64,000 nt of DNA, taken from contig NZ_OY760916.1 in NCBI RefSeq assembly GCF_963664075.1, forward strand, positions 2,110,001 to 2,174,000, written 5' to 3'. The position numbers and the translations under genes were made by a program. The notes under the pieces were generated by a model, which saw only the letters and a list, made by a program, of their open reading frames with translations, had not been told where the DNA came from and ran no database searches. Of this stretch, positions 6,705 to 15,258 are shown one piece after another. Origin of the DNA: an uncultured Desulfobulbus sp. (GTDB lineage Bacteria; Desulfobacterota; Desulfobulbia; Desulfobulbales; Desulfobulbaceae). Each line of letters begins with the position of its first letter. The stretch's first letter is position 1.

Positions 6705-9061
6705 AACATTTGACACTTGGTGTGGTCGGAAATCCGAACTGCGGCAAAACCACTTTGTTCAACCTGCTGACCGGCGCAAAACAACGGGTGGGCAACTGGC
6801 CCGGAGTGACGGTGGATCGGAAAACAGGCAGTTACCATTATGACGACACCTCTGTTGAAGTAATTGATACACCTGGAATCTATTCCCTTTCAACCTCTTC
6901 ACTTGATGAACAGGTTACTCGGGATTTTTTGCTTACCTCTCAGGCAGATCTGATTGTCAACATTATCGATGGATCAAACATAGAACGAAATCTCTATCTC
7001 ACCAGCCAACTTCTTGAGATGCGCCTGCCCGTGGTCGTGGCTGTGAACATGATGGACATGGCCTTAGACAAGGGACTCGTGATCGATATCGACGGGTTGG
7101 CACAACGATTGGGTTGCCCGGTTGTTGCCATGACGGCCTCTAAAAACAAAGGAATCGAAGAACTCAAGGCTGTTGCAGGGGCTTCGGCGACCACTTCACA
7201 TATAGCATCCCAGGCTGAAGTCCTGTTTCCGGAATCTGTGCAGGAGGCCATCAGTCACCTTACTCCTGAATTCAGTCAAAGCTGCGCCGTCCATGGTGTG
7301 GATCCTCGCTGGCTTGCTCTCAAACTCTTGGAGGGAGAACAGGCTCCTCTGAGCAAGATACAGCTCAGCGAGTCGACGCTGAGTAAAGTTGACGCTCTTC
7401 GGCAGGAGATTGAAGCCAAAGAAGAGGAAGAGACTGATATCGTTATTGCTTCAGCCCGTTATGGTTTTGTCAGTTGGCTGACCAAAGATGTGGTCAGTAA
7501 ACGGGGCCGCATAAACAATACCCTTTCTGATCGCATTGATGGTGTTGTTCTCAGTCGGATTTGGGGGCTACCGCTCTTTCTCCTGGCCATGTATCTGATG
7601 TTCATGTTCACCATTAATTTGGGCGGGGCATTCATCGACTTCTTTGACCAGGCGGCAGGAACCATTTTTGTTGATGGTTTTGGCGCTGCGTTGGCGGCGG
7701 TGCAGGCTCCTGAATGGCTGATTGCTGTCCTGGCAACAGGCATTGGTGGCGGCATCCAGACCATGGCGACTTTTATCCCCCCCATTGGTTTTATGTTCCT
7801 CTTTCTCTCCTTTCTCGAAGATTCGGGCTACATGGCAAGGGCCGCCTTTGTCATGGACCGTTTCATGCGCTTTATCGGGCTACCTGGTAAGGCCTTCGTC
7901 CCCATGCTGGTGGGATTTGGTTGTAATGTTCCTGCCATCATGGCGACTCGTACTTTGGAAAACGACCGTGATCGGCTCTTAACCATCATGATGAACCCTT
8001 TCATGTCCTGTGGAGCCAGATTACCAGTTTACGCCCTTTTTGCAGCGGCCTTCTTCCCTACTGGAGGGCAAAACCTGGTTTTTCTTCTCTACCTGATCGG
8101 TATTGGCTTTGCAGTACTGACTGGTCTGATTTTAAAGCACACGCTGTTGCAGGGAGAGGCCACCCCCTTTGTCATGGAAATGCCGCCCTACCACCTGCCC
8201 TCTTTTCGCTCGGTTATTATACGCGCCTATGATCGCTTGCAAAGCTTCCTTTTTAAAGCAGGCAAGGTGCTCATTCCTGTAATCATGGTACTGGCAGTCC
8301 TTAACTCTTTGGGAACGGATGGTAGTTTTGGCAACGAGGATACAGACCAATCAGCTTTAGCAAGCCTCAGTCAGGTAATCACCCCTGCCCTACACCCTTT
8401 AGGGGTCAGTGATGAAAACTGGCCAGCAACCGTGGGAATATTTACGGGTATTTTTGCCAAAGAAGCCGTGGTGGGAACCCTAGACTCCCTCTACAACAGG
8501 CTCGATAAGCAGCCAGGTGATGAAGGTGGAGATGCGGGCGAATCTTTTGCCTTCTGGAAGGGGATTCAAGGGGCGTTTGCTTCTATTCCTGAAAATTTAC
8601 TGGGCGTGCTGGACACCTTTGCTGATCCGCTGGGTCTTTCCATTGGCGAGGTCGGCGATACAAACACCGCCGCTCAGGAACAGGAGGTCAGTGTCTCGAC
8701 TTTTGGTTCCATGGTCACACTCTTTGGCAGTCAGAGCGCAGCCTTTGCGTACCTGCTCTTTGTCTTGTTGTATTTCCCCTGCAGTGCGGCAATTGGAGCT
8801 GTCTATCGGGAAACGAATCTGGCCTGGACCGGTTTTGTTGGTTTCTGGACTACTTTCCTTGCCTACTTTGCCTCTACACTTTTTTACCAGCTGGCTAATT
8901 TCGCGAGTAATCCCGGTTACGCCACCCTGGTTATTGGTCTCGATTTCAGTGCGCTGATAAGCGTCATTGTCATTCTCAAAATTGTGAGTACCCGCAAAAA
9001 GCAGAGGGAGATTCCTGTCTTCAACCAACCGCTTGCCGCTGAATTCACCACCAGAAAATAG
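6701..9061 (+). CDS. feoB: ferrous iron transporter FeoB
   Basis: A 786-residue Fe(II) uptake protein of the inner membrane. The N-terminal G domain shows G1 (GNPNCGKT, residues 10-17), G3 (DTPG) and G4 (NMMD). A helical GDI-like spacer follows, then a membrane domain with two Gate regions containing conserved cysteines (GFGCNVPAIMATR and MSCGARLPVYALF). Length and domain order are those of intact FeoB. It starts by an ATGA overlap with the second feoA and is followed 8 bp later by feoC. Iron-dependent regulation is likely from the family but no clear operator was found. Confidence 0.97.
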   Translation: MKHLTLGVVGNPNCGKTTLFNLLTGAKQRVGNWPGVTVDRKTGSYHYDDTSVEVIDTPGIYSLSTSSLDEQVTRDFLLTSQADLIVNIIDGSNIERNLYLTSQLLEMRLPVVVAVNMMDMALDKGLVIDIDGLAQRLGCPVVAMTASKNKGIEELKAVAGASATTSHIASQAEVLFPESVQEAISHLTPEFSQSCAVHGVDPRWLALKLLEGEQAPLSKIQLSESTLSKVDALRQEIEAKEEEETDIVIASARYGFVSWLTKDVVSKRGRINNTLSDRIDGVVLSRIWGLPLFLLAMYLMFMFTINLGGAFIDFFDQAAGTIFVDGFGAALAAVQAPEWLIAVLATGIGGGIQTMATFIPPIGFMFLFLSFLEDSGYMARAAFVMDRFMRFIGLPGKAFVPMLVGFGCNVPAIMATRTLENDRDRLLTIMMNPFMSCGARLPVYALFAAAFFPTGGQNLVFLLYLIGIGFAVLTGLILKHTLLQGEATPFVMEMPPYHLPSFRSVIIRAYDRLQSFLFKAGKVLIPVIMVLAVLNSLGTDGSFGNEDTDQSALASLSQVITPALHPLGVSDENWPATVGIFTGIFAKEAVVGTLDSLYNRLDKQPGDEGGDAGESFAFWKGIQGAFASIPENLLGVLDTFADPLGLSIGEVGDTNTAAQEQEVSVSTFGSMVTLFGSQSAAFAYLLFVLLYFPCSAAIGAVYRETNLAWTGFVGFWTTFLAYFASTLFYQLANFASNPGYATLVIGLDFSALISVIVILKIVSTRKKQREIPVFNQPLAAEFTTRK

Positions 9062-9069
9062 GTCAGGAT

Positions 9070-9291
9070 ATGGATCTCATCGCATTAAAACACTATCTCC
9101 GCGAACGAAAGATCACGCCGCTTCAGGATGCAGCCCATCATTTTCAGGTTGAAGTGGATGCCATTCGCCCCCTCTTTGAGGTCTGGCTGCACAAAGGCAA
9201 ACTTCGCAGACGGTATGATCCTCTCAAAACCTGCAAGGGATGCTGCAAATGCGATCCGGCTACTGTTGAAATTTATGAGTGGCTTGATTGA
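9070..9291 (+). CDS. feoC: FeoC-like winged-helix protein with a cysteine cluster
   Basis: A 73-residue protein of FeoC type. A short winged-helix-like N-terminus (LIALKHYLRERKITPLQDAA) is followed by a C-terminal loop with four closely spaced cysteines (CKGCCKCDPATVEIYEW), which in FeoC can bind an iron-sulfur cluster. FeoC proteins act on FeoB stability or as small regulators of iron uptake. Its place directly after feoB supports the call. It is the last gene of the tight operon; the next gene begins after a 156-bp gap. Confidence 0.85.
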   Translation: MDLIALKHYLRERKITPLQDAAHHFQVEVDAIRPLFEVWLHKGKLRRRYDPLKTCKGCCKCDPATVEIYEWLD

Positions 9292-9388
9292 AGGTGCACG
9301 AAGGAAAAGCAAGCAGTCCCACATTGTCGGATTCGTAAAAACGGCGACATAAAAACTGGGTTGCAAAAGAAATTACACCATATTATCA

Positions 9389-9403
9389 ACATGCTTTGCA
9401 TGT
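9389..9403. promoter_or_regulatory. perfect palindrome upstream of the porin gene (possible operator)
   Basis: ACATGC-TTT-GCATGT is a perfect 6-bp dyad with a 3-base centre, 45 bp ahead of the porin start codon and 98 bp after feoC. Its position fits a regulator site or a small 5' hairpin for the porin mRNA. It does not match the Fur consensus as I know it. Confidence 0.35.
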
Positions 9404-9447
9404 GTTACGTAATTTAAATTTATCACACAAAAAAAGGAGGAAGTCCC

Positions 9448-10662
9448 TTGCATAAACAATTCAACCGCTCTCTTGTTCTGGCCGCAGTATCTGGCCTCAT
9501 GCTCGCTCAAGGGAGCAGTGCCCTTGCTGGTGGATCTACGAACCAAAGTGAAATAGATGAACTCAAAGCCCAAGTTCAGATGCTGATTCAACAGAACCAG
9601 CAACTCAACGCCAGACTTTCTGAAATGGAACAAGGCTCAGTACAGGCAACGACAACCAAAGCGGCCATCGAAGAGGAAGTAAGCAAACAAATGGCAGCAA
9701 AAAAACCTGGCCAATCAATCAACGATTATGTCAGCCTCAGTGGTTCCATTGAAGGAGATTACAAACTTTCCCAGGGGGCAGATGGGGCTAATACCAGTGA
9801 ATTTGTCCTGGATACGGTTGAGCTGATCCTGGAGGCTCAGATCACTGATTGGGCCAGCGGAACGATTGTCATAGACTATGAAGGAGATGATGACGAAGAA
9901 GGTTTTTACCTGGATGAGGCGAATATCACTCTGGGAAAAACCGAGACCTTCCCCTACTATTTGACAGCCGGAAAGCTCTACGTTCCCTTTGGTTATTACG
10001 CGACAAATATGATCCAGGACCCTCTGACTCAGCAACTTGGTGAGATCAATCCCAAGGGGGTTATCCTTGGTTATGAAGCAAATGGCATCACTGCAACCGT
10101 ATTCAGCTATAACGGTATAGATGAGGGAGATGCGGATAATGATACCATTAACGGATACGGTGCCTCGCTCAGTTACGCCCAAGAACAAGAGAATATGGGA
10201 TTCAATGGAGGCATTGCCTATGTAAGCAATCTCGGGGATTCGAGTGAGCTCTCAGAAATTGTTGATCAAAATATAGCCAATGAGGTGCCAGCGATCGCCT
10301 TAAATCTTGGAATGCATTATGACGCCTTCTCCTTTATCGGTGAATACATCGCTGCATTGGACAGTTTTAATGCTAATGTACTAGGAACCAACAATACCCC
10401 AGAACCCAAAGCCCTGAACCTTGAGCTTGCCTACACCACCTCTCTGATGGACAAAGAAACAGTGTTTGCTCTTGGATTTCAGACAAGTTGGGAAGCCTAC
10501 AACACTGAACTCCCAGAAAAACGCTATATTGGATCAGCTGCGATGAATGTGTTCGAGGGAACCACCATTGCTCTGGAGTACTTCATTGATGAATTTTATC
10601 AAGCACAAGGATCAGAAGATGACGGCTACGGCTTTACCACACGCCTGACCTATGAATTTTAA
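9448..10662 (+). CDS. LbtU-like outer-membrane siderophore/iron porin
   Basis: A 404-residue exported outer-membrane protein. A signal peptide ends about residue 27 (GSSALAGG) and is followed by a short coiled coil (residues 34-65, IDELKAQVQMLIQQNQQLNA). A predicted beta-barrel rich in alternating residues ends in the aromatic LTYEF expected for barrel insertion. The segment with VELILEAQITDWASG and YLDEANITLG resembles the LbtU siderophore-porin family first described in Legionella. The start is TTG, with a strong AAAGGAGGA 6 bases ahead and no better ATG. Placement next to feo genes suggests iron uptake; the actual ligand is unknown. Confidence 0.75.
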   Translation: MHKQFNRSLVLAAVSGLMLAQGSSALAGGSTNQSEIDELKAQVQMLIQQNQQLNARLSEMEQGSVQATTTKAAIEEEVSKQMAAKKPGQSINDYVSLSGSIEGDYKLSQGADGANTSEFVLDTVELILEAQITDWASGTIVIDYEGDDDEEGFYLDEANITLGKTETFPYYLTAGKLYVPFGYYATNMIQDPLTQQLGEINPKGVILGYEANGITATVFSYNGIDEGDADNDTINGYGASLSYAQEQENMGFNGGIAYVSNLGDSSELSEIVDQNIANEVPAIALNLGMHYDAFSFIGEYIAALDSFNANVLGTNNTPEPKALNLELAYTTSLMDKETVFALGFQTSWEAYNTELPEKRYIGSAAMNVFEGTTIALEYFIDEFYQAQGSEDDGYGFTTRLTYEF

Positions 10663-10714
10663 TCCTCTGCTGAGAGTTGAGGGAATAATCAGCGGCTATT
10701 GAACAGGCTGTTGG

Positions 10715-10754
10715 AAGAGCTTCAGAAAATGAACATTTCCTGGAGCTCTTTTTT
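10715..10754 (+). terminator. rho-independent terminator after the porin gene
   Basis: A long stem, AAGAGCTTCAG...(A/T-rich inner stem)...CTGGAGCTCTT, with one mismatch near the middle and a very short loop, is followed by TTTTTT at 10749-10754. It lies 52 bp beyond the porin stop and before the flavodoxin gene, so the flavodoxin probably has its own promoter. Confidence 0.8.
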
Positions 10755-10799
10755 ACTCAACAATTTTAGGCAAATCTAATAATTTTAATAGAACAGATT

Positions 10800-11261
10800 A
10801 TGGCAAAAATTCGCATCATTTATGGTTCCGAGACAGGAAACACACGGCAGGCGGCCCATATCATAGAAAATTGGTTGAACCAATACGGACATAAGGTACA
10901 GATTCTTGCAGCCAGAGAGACAGAGCCCACAGACATCTGCCGAGGTGTCGAATTGACTGTTCTTGGTTCTTCAAGTCGTGGTGATAACAACTCTATCTCC
11001 TTTCCGCCCAGCTTTGCCCATTTCTATGAAAAGTTACGCGAAGGAAAAATAAAGAAGAAAAAAATAGCGCTCTTTGGTTGCGGTGACCGCCACAAACCTT
11101 TTTTTTGTGGGGCTGTCGAGTTACTCATGGAAAAAGTTGGCGATCTTGGGGGAGAACTCATTACAAAACCACTCTATATTGATGGCTCGCCACTGGAGGC
11201 TCAAGAAAATCTACAGCTCTGGAGTCAGGAAATTAGTCAGAGCTTGATAGAAAACAGATAG
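10800..11261 (+). CDS. flavodoxin
   Basis: A 153-residue flavodoxin, a cytoplasmic FMN electron carrier. The phosphate-binding loop is YGSETGNTRQ at residues 9-18. LGSSSRGDN (around residues 58-66) and LFGCGDRHKPFFCG (around residues 97-110) supply the flavin-flanking loops. The length is that of a short-chain flavodoxin. The ATG lies at the end of an AT-rich stretch without a strong ribosome-binding site. Flavodoxins often replace ferredoxin when iron is scarce, which fits the neighbouring iron-uptake genes, but no iron-responsive site was identified. A terminator follows at 11276-11340. Confidence 0.9.
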   Translation: MAKIRIIYGSETGNTRQAAHIIENWLNQYGHKVQILAARETEPTDICRGVELTVLGSSSRGDNNSISFPPSFAHFYEKLREGKIKKKKIALFGCGDRHKPFFCGAVELLMEKVGDLGGELITKPLYIDGSPLEAQENLQLWSQEISQSLIENR

Positions 11262-11275
11262 TTATAGATCGGCAC

Positions 11276-11340
11276 AAGGGATACCAATGGTTCTACGACA
11301 GCATACACATTGGGCTCCCTTTCGTTTTTTCATCCGGGTG
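11276..11340 (+). terminator. rho-independent terminator after flavodoxin
   Basis: AAGGGA..CCAATG at 11276-11289 pairs with CATTGG..TCCCTT at 11318-11331, leaving a two-base internal bulge and a 28-base loop. TTTTTT follows at 11335-11340. It sits 14 bp after the flavodoxin stop. Confidence 0.65.
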
Positions 11341-11377
11341 ACTGTGTCCCTCTTATTTTTTACTGACTAATGAACGA

Positions 11378-12040
11378 ATGACCTGCTTTAAAAATGTAGA
11401 TTTTCATCTTTTTATCGAAAGCCTGACTCGCACCATAGAACTCAAGGATTTGTATACCGCAGGGCATTCGCGTCGAGTTTCAGAACTGGCAGAACTGATT
11501 TGCAGGGGAATGAACATGGCAGAAGAGTATTGCGATTATCTTCATGTTATCGGCCACCTGCACGATATCGGCAAAATTGGTATTGCCGAAGGTATCCTCA
11601 TGAAATCAGGAAAACTGAGTCAGGCAGAATACACGCTGATGCAACAGCACTCTGCAATTGGTGGTTCAATTTTTGAGAATCTACCCGGACTTGAAAAGAT
11701 GGGTAAAATAATTCGCCATCACCATGAGCGTTTTGATGGCAAAGGGTATCCGGATAATCTCCGCCATGATGAGATACCACTAGAGTCAGCAATTATAGCC
11801 GTAGCAGACGCCTTTGATGCCATGACAACATTTCGTCCCTATAAACCGGCATTGTCAATTCAGCAGGCCTGGGATGAAATCGAGAGAAACCGTGGCAGCC
11901 AATTTCATCCGGATATTTGTGATATATTCCTCGGCCTCTATGGTCAACATCATATTCAGTTGGAATCATTGGCCATGGAGCGGAACCTGGCGCAGATTCA
12001 TGGCTACGATCCGTTTAATTCACAAGCCAGGGCAGCATAA
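11378..12040 (+). CDS. stand-alone HD-GYP domain protein (probable c-di-GMP phosphodiesterase)
   Basis: A 220-residue protein made almost wholly of an HD-GYP domain. It has H30, the HD pair H62-D63 within HLHDIGK, the HHH motif, GKGYP at about residues 121-125, and VADAFDAMTTFRPY. All metal and GYP residues expected of an active enzyme are present. Such enzymes hydrolyse cyclic di-GMP. There is no receiver, PAS or membrane segment, so it lacks an obvious sensory input. The ATG at 11378 has no good ribosome-binding site. It is flanked by terminator-like structures and looks monocistronic. Confidence 0.88.
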   Translation: MTCFKNVDFHLFIESLTRTIELKDLYTAGHSRRVSELAELICRGMNMAEEYCDYLHVIGHLHDIGKIGIAEGILMKSGKLSQAEYTLMQQHSAIGGSIFENLPGLEKMGKIIRHHHERFDGKGYPDNLRHDEIPLESAIIAVADAFDAMTTFRPYKPALSIQQAWDEIERNRGSQFHPDICDIFLGLYGQHHIQLESLAMERNLAQIHGYDPFNSQARAA

Positions 12041-12056
12041 ACTCAATCAATAAAAC

Positions 12057-12140
12057 ACGGGATGAACAACAGCATGGTAGTCTTGAAGCAGGAGGGAACT
12101 CCTCAAAATTCTACCATCGGCACAGCTGTGTTCATCCCGT
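12057..12140. repeat. nested three-stem inverted repeat between convergent genes
   Basis: A 12-bp perfect outer stem, ACGGGATGAACA (12057-12068) with TGTTCATCCCGT (12129-12140), encloses a 7-bp stem ATGGTAG (12074-12080)/CTACCAT (12111-12117). This encloses a 5-bp stem AGGAG(ggaa)CTCCT at 12090-12103. It lies between the convergent HD-GYP and emrB genes, where a bidirectional terminator is expected, but neither side has a T-run. It could be a terminator variant or a small mobile or structured element. Confidence 0.6.
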
Positions 12141-12163
12141 AAGGTTGTACGTTTGTAGGTATC

Positions 12164-13705
12164 TCAATGCCCGGCAATAGCCCCCTCTCCCGGTCGTTTT
12201 AAAAGGAAGAGCAAAGGAATCACAGCCAGGAAGGCCAAGCTCAAGATGAAGTAAGTCTGAGTATAGGCAAGAAGTCCTGCCTGTTCACGAACCGTCGCGT
12301 ACATCTTCGCCAAAGAGAGGTTTTGCGCACTGACGGCATCGTAGCCTCGATGCAGCAGGCCTCCAAGCAAAGTGGCCATGTGCTCCTGATAACTGCTGTC
12401 GTAGGGGGTGGCATGGGCAACCAGTCCATTCTGATTGATCTGAGAATATCTGGCCAGCAAAGTGGTCGAGGCGGCAATTCCAACACTGCCCCCGATATTG
12501 CGCAGCAGATTAAAGATTCCAGAGCCATCGCCCATGTTCTCTTTATCGATATTCCCCAGGGTGATAGTGGTTAAGGGGACAAAGATACAGGCCAGCCCAA
12601 TGCCGTTACAGATACGTGGCCAGATAAAATAGCCAAAGGAGGCCTGGAGTGTTGCGCAGTGCAGGAGGTACATGGAAAGGGCACCAAAACAGAGACCTAC
12701 AAAGACAATCTTGCGACCATCAACCTTGCGCATGAGAATCGCAGCGACAGGCATGCATAAAAGGGTCGCCAAACCTCCCGGGGCCAGGACCAGACCGGAT
12801 TGGGTGGCGGTATAGCCCATCATGGTCTGCAATTGCATGGGGATGATGCAGATTGCGCCATACAGTCCAAACCCCACTATAAACATAACCAGGTTGCCTG
12901 CAGAAAAAGAGATGTCTCGAAAGAGCTGTAGGTTGACCACCGGCCGCTTCTGGCGCAGTTCCACCCAGACTAAAACCGTCAACGAAACCAGAGAGAGCAC
13001 CGCACAAAAAACGATAAAGGGTGAGCTGAACCAGTCATCCTGCTGCCCTTTATCCAAAAGAATCTGCAGGGCACCTATGCCAAGCACCAGCAGAATCAGC
13101 CCCCAATAATCGACAGAATTACTTCCCTTTTTTAGGTACACCGGATCCTCAACCACAGCGCCTACCATGGCAAAGGCAAGCAGACCAAAGGGAAAATTGA
13201 TGTAAAAAATCCAACGCCAGCTGAAATTATCTGTGAGCCAACCACCTAAAATGGGGCCAATGACTGGTCCAAACATGACTCCAACCCCGAACAGAGCATT
13301 GGCAAGCCCCTGTTGATCCTTGGGAAAGCGCTCCAGCAATATTGCCTGACTCATGGGAATCAGGGCGCCGCCGGCAGCGCCTTGAAGGATCCTGCAGATT
13401 ATGAGCATCTTCAGGCTCATGGCGGCTCCACAGGAGAGTGAAGCCAGGGTAAAGGCTGCGACACAGGCCATGAGAAAGCGCTTGCGACCAAAATATCGAG
13501 CAAGCCAGCCTGTCATGGGAAGCACCACTGCATTGGCCACAAGATAGGAGGTCAACACCCAGCTGACCTCATCAGAACCGGCGTTGAGACTCCCCTGCAT
13601 GTGCGGAAGTGCTACATTGGCAACCGAGGTATCGATGACTTCCAAAAGCGCCGGCAACATCACGGCTGCGGCAACGAGCCATTTACTTTTGGGAGTCGAA
13701 GACAT
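12164..13705 (-). CDS. MFS multidrug efflux transporter, DHA2/EmrB-QacA family
   Basis: A 513-residue inner-membrane proton antiporter with about 14 predicted helices. DHA2 motifs are visible: TSYLVANAVVLPMTGWLARYFGRKR (first 20: TSYLVANAVVLPMTGWLARY), which includes motif A, and GPVIGPILGGWL, the antiporter motif C. With the HlyD-type partner upstream it should form an EmrAB-like pump that moves drugs across both membranes together with an outer-membrane channel. Its start overlaps the emrA-like gene by 23 bp, so the two are coupled. The substrate is unknown. Confidence 0.92.
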   Translation of the reverse strand: MSSTPKSKWLVAAAVMLPALLEVIDTSVANVALPHMQGSLNAGSDEVSWVLTSYLVANAVVLPMTGWLARYFGRKRFLMACVAAFTLASLSCGAAMSLKMLIICRILQGAAGGALIPMSQAILLERFPKDQQGLANALFGVGVMFGPVIGPILGGWLTDNFSWRWIFYINFPFGLLAFAMVGAVVEDPVYLKKGSNSVDYWGLILLVLGIGALQILLDKGQQDDWFSSPFIVFCAVLSLVSLTVLVWVELRQKRPVVNLQLFRDISFSAGNLVMFIVGFGLYGAICIIPMQLQTMMGYTATQSGLVLAPGGLATLLCMPVAAILMRKVDGRKIVFVGLCFGALSMYLLHCATLQASFGYFIWPRICNGIGLACIFVPLTTITLGNIDKENMGDGSGIFNLLRNIGGSVGIAASTTLLARYSQINQNGLVAHATPYDSSYQEHMATLLGGLLHRGYDAVSAQNLSLAKMYATVREQAGLLAYTQTYFILSLAFLAVIPLLFLLKRPGEGAIAGH

Positions 13706-14798
13706 CTTTTCCCTGAATTAACTGAGCGGTCAGTGCCAATGGGGAACTTGGCTGTGCGAAATATTCGAGGACGGAATTCTTCACCAGGATAGTCGGGACC
13801 ACCGACATGCCAACCCGCAAGGGAAACCTATCCGTATCAGCAACATCAATGGTAATTTTCACCGGAATACGCTGGGTCACCTTCACATAGTTCCCGGTGG
13901 CATTTTCCGGGGGCAGCAGTGAAAAGGCAGCTCCCGTTCCAGCCATGATCGAATCGACCCGTCCGTTAAATTCTATCCCTGGGTAGGTGTCGACACTGAA
14001 TCGTACCCGCATGCCCGGATGTACCTGGGCGAGTTGACTCTCTTTATAATTGGCTGTTATCCAGGGTTCGCTGGCACTCACGACCGCCATTAATGCCTGA
14101 CCTGGCTGAATCCAGTTTCCGACCTCAACCGCCTTGCGGGTGATTAAGCCATCAGCTGGTGCATATAACCGTGTGTAGGAGAGTTGTAATTGTGCCAGTT
14201 CGAGTTCTGCCTGTCGCTGAGCCACCAGAGCGGTTGTAGCCTGGCCCATGGATTGTCCAACGGTTGCTTGATCCTTCTTCAGTTTTTCCTGGGCGACACG
14301 TACTGAAGCTTGAGCTACCTGATACTCGGTACGAACACGGTCGAGTTGCTCCTGGGGAATGACTTTTTTGGCAAACAGTACTACTGCTCTTTGTAAATTT
14401 CGGGCTGCCTGTTCTTCCTGCGTGCGGCCTTTTGCAAGCTCAGCCTTTGATTCTTCTACCTGCGCCCGATCGCTGGTGCATTCGTTTCGCGCCAATTCCA
14501 GCTGGGCTCTCGCCTTATCCACTTGGGCCCTGGCGTCCCGGTCATCGAGGATGAGCAGTAAATCACCTTTTTTAACCAGCTGATTATCCTCGATCAAAAC
14601 CTTGGTAACAGATCCACTCAAACGGGCTGCAATACGATGAATTGGGGCCTCGACGAAGGCATTATCCGTTTCAATATGTATCCTGCCCTCAAGCCAGAAG
14701 TACCCGCCTACAGCCAAAACCATACAGCCAATAAGCATGGCAACAGCCTTTTTTTTGCTGCTTTTCCGGAATTTATCTGTTCGTGTTTTCTGCTCCAT
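13683..14798 (-). CDS. HlyD/EmrA-family periplasmic adaptor protein
   Basis: A 371-residue membrane-fusion protein with one N-terminal transmembrane helix (about residues 19-36). A lipoyl-type half domain (EAPIHRIAARLSGSVTKVL) comes first, then a long coiled-coil hairpin at about residues 85-190, the second lipoyl half (YAPADGLITRKAVEVG) and a C-terminal beta-barrel. It bridges the MFS pump encoded directly downstream (23-bp overlap) to an outer-membrane channel. The intergenic region ahead of it is shared with a divergent sigma-54-type activator gene, a likely regulator. Confidence 0.92.
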   Translation of the reverse strand: MEQKTRTDKFRKSSKKKAVAMLIGCMVLAVGGYFWLEGRIHIETDNAFVEAPIHRIAARLSGSVTKVLIEDNQLVKKGDLLLILDDRDARAQVDKARAQLELARNECTSDRAQVEESKAELAKGRTQEEQAARNLQRAVVLFAKKVIPQEQLDRVRTEYQVAQASVRVAQEKLKKDQATVGQSMGQATTALVAQRQAELELAQLQLSYTRLYAPADGLITRKAVEVGNWIQPGQALMAVVSASEPWITANYKESQLAQVHPGMRVRFSVDTYPGIEFNGRVDSIMAGTGAAFSLLPPENATGNYVKVTQRIPVKITIDVADTDRFPLRVGMSVVPTILVKNSVLEYFAQPSSPLALTAQLIQGKDVFDSQK

Positions 14799-14829
14799 AC
14801 AACCTTCACGTTCTTTTTTCTGTCTTGAT

Positions 14830-14853
14830 TCAGTGAGGGGTGGTGGTCACTGA
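14830..14853. promoter_or_regulatory. TCAGTGA/TCACTGA dyad upstream of the emrAB-like operon
   Basis: TCAGTGA (14830-14836) and TCACTGA (14847-14853) form a perfect 7-bp inverted repeat with a 10-base G-rich centre, 32 bp ahead of the adaptor gene start. It could be an operator or a leader hairpin. Only symmetry and position support this. Confidence 0.4.
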
Positions 14854-15258
14854 TCAACGTATCTTTTCAATGAGACAATGTTTTTTATCCTATTCAGGTG
14901 TTGGTCAGTTTCATCCGCTCAGCCACACCCCATGAACCAAGGCTCCAGGACTCAGCATGCATGACGATGTAAACTCCTCGATTCCTGGCAACCCGATAAG
15001 GAGACGATAGAATGAATCGTTTCCCTTTGCATTGTGGAGAGAACAAAACCCATTTCTACCTGTAAGCGAAAAATGTACCATATTTTTTTTCTTTAATTAC
15101 TGATAGTTAGAAACGATACTCCATATATTTACCAAATATATCAATCAATTTTACCAAATATGGTACTATAGTCTCGTGGTCACCATATTTGTCACCTTTG
15201 TACAAGGCGCATCATCCCCCCTCAACATTCACGCTCCGTCTCCTTGAGGGTGTCTTGA
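14854..15258. promoter_or_regulatory. divergent intergenic region with AT-rich repeated motifs
   Basis: No gene was recognised. Four copies of an ACC(A/T)-AT-rich element lie between about 15076 and 15196: ACCATATTT (15078-15086), ACCAAATAT (15131-15139), ACCAAATATGGT (15153-15164) and ACCATATTTG (15182-15191). The second and third are in the opposite orientation to the first and fourth. They cluster directly ahead of the activator gene at 15259 and could be its own binding sites. No clear -24/-12 promoter was seen on the emrAB side. Confidence 0.45.
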
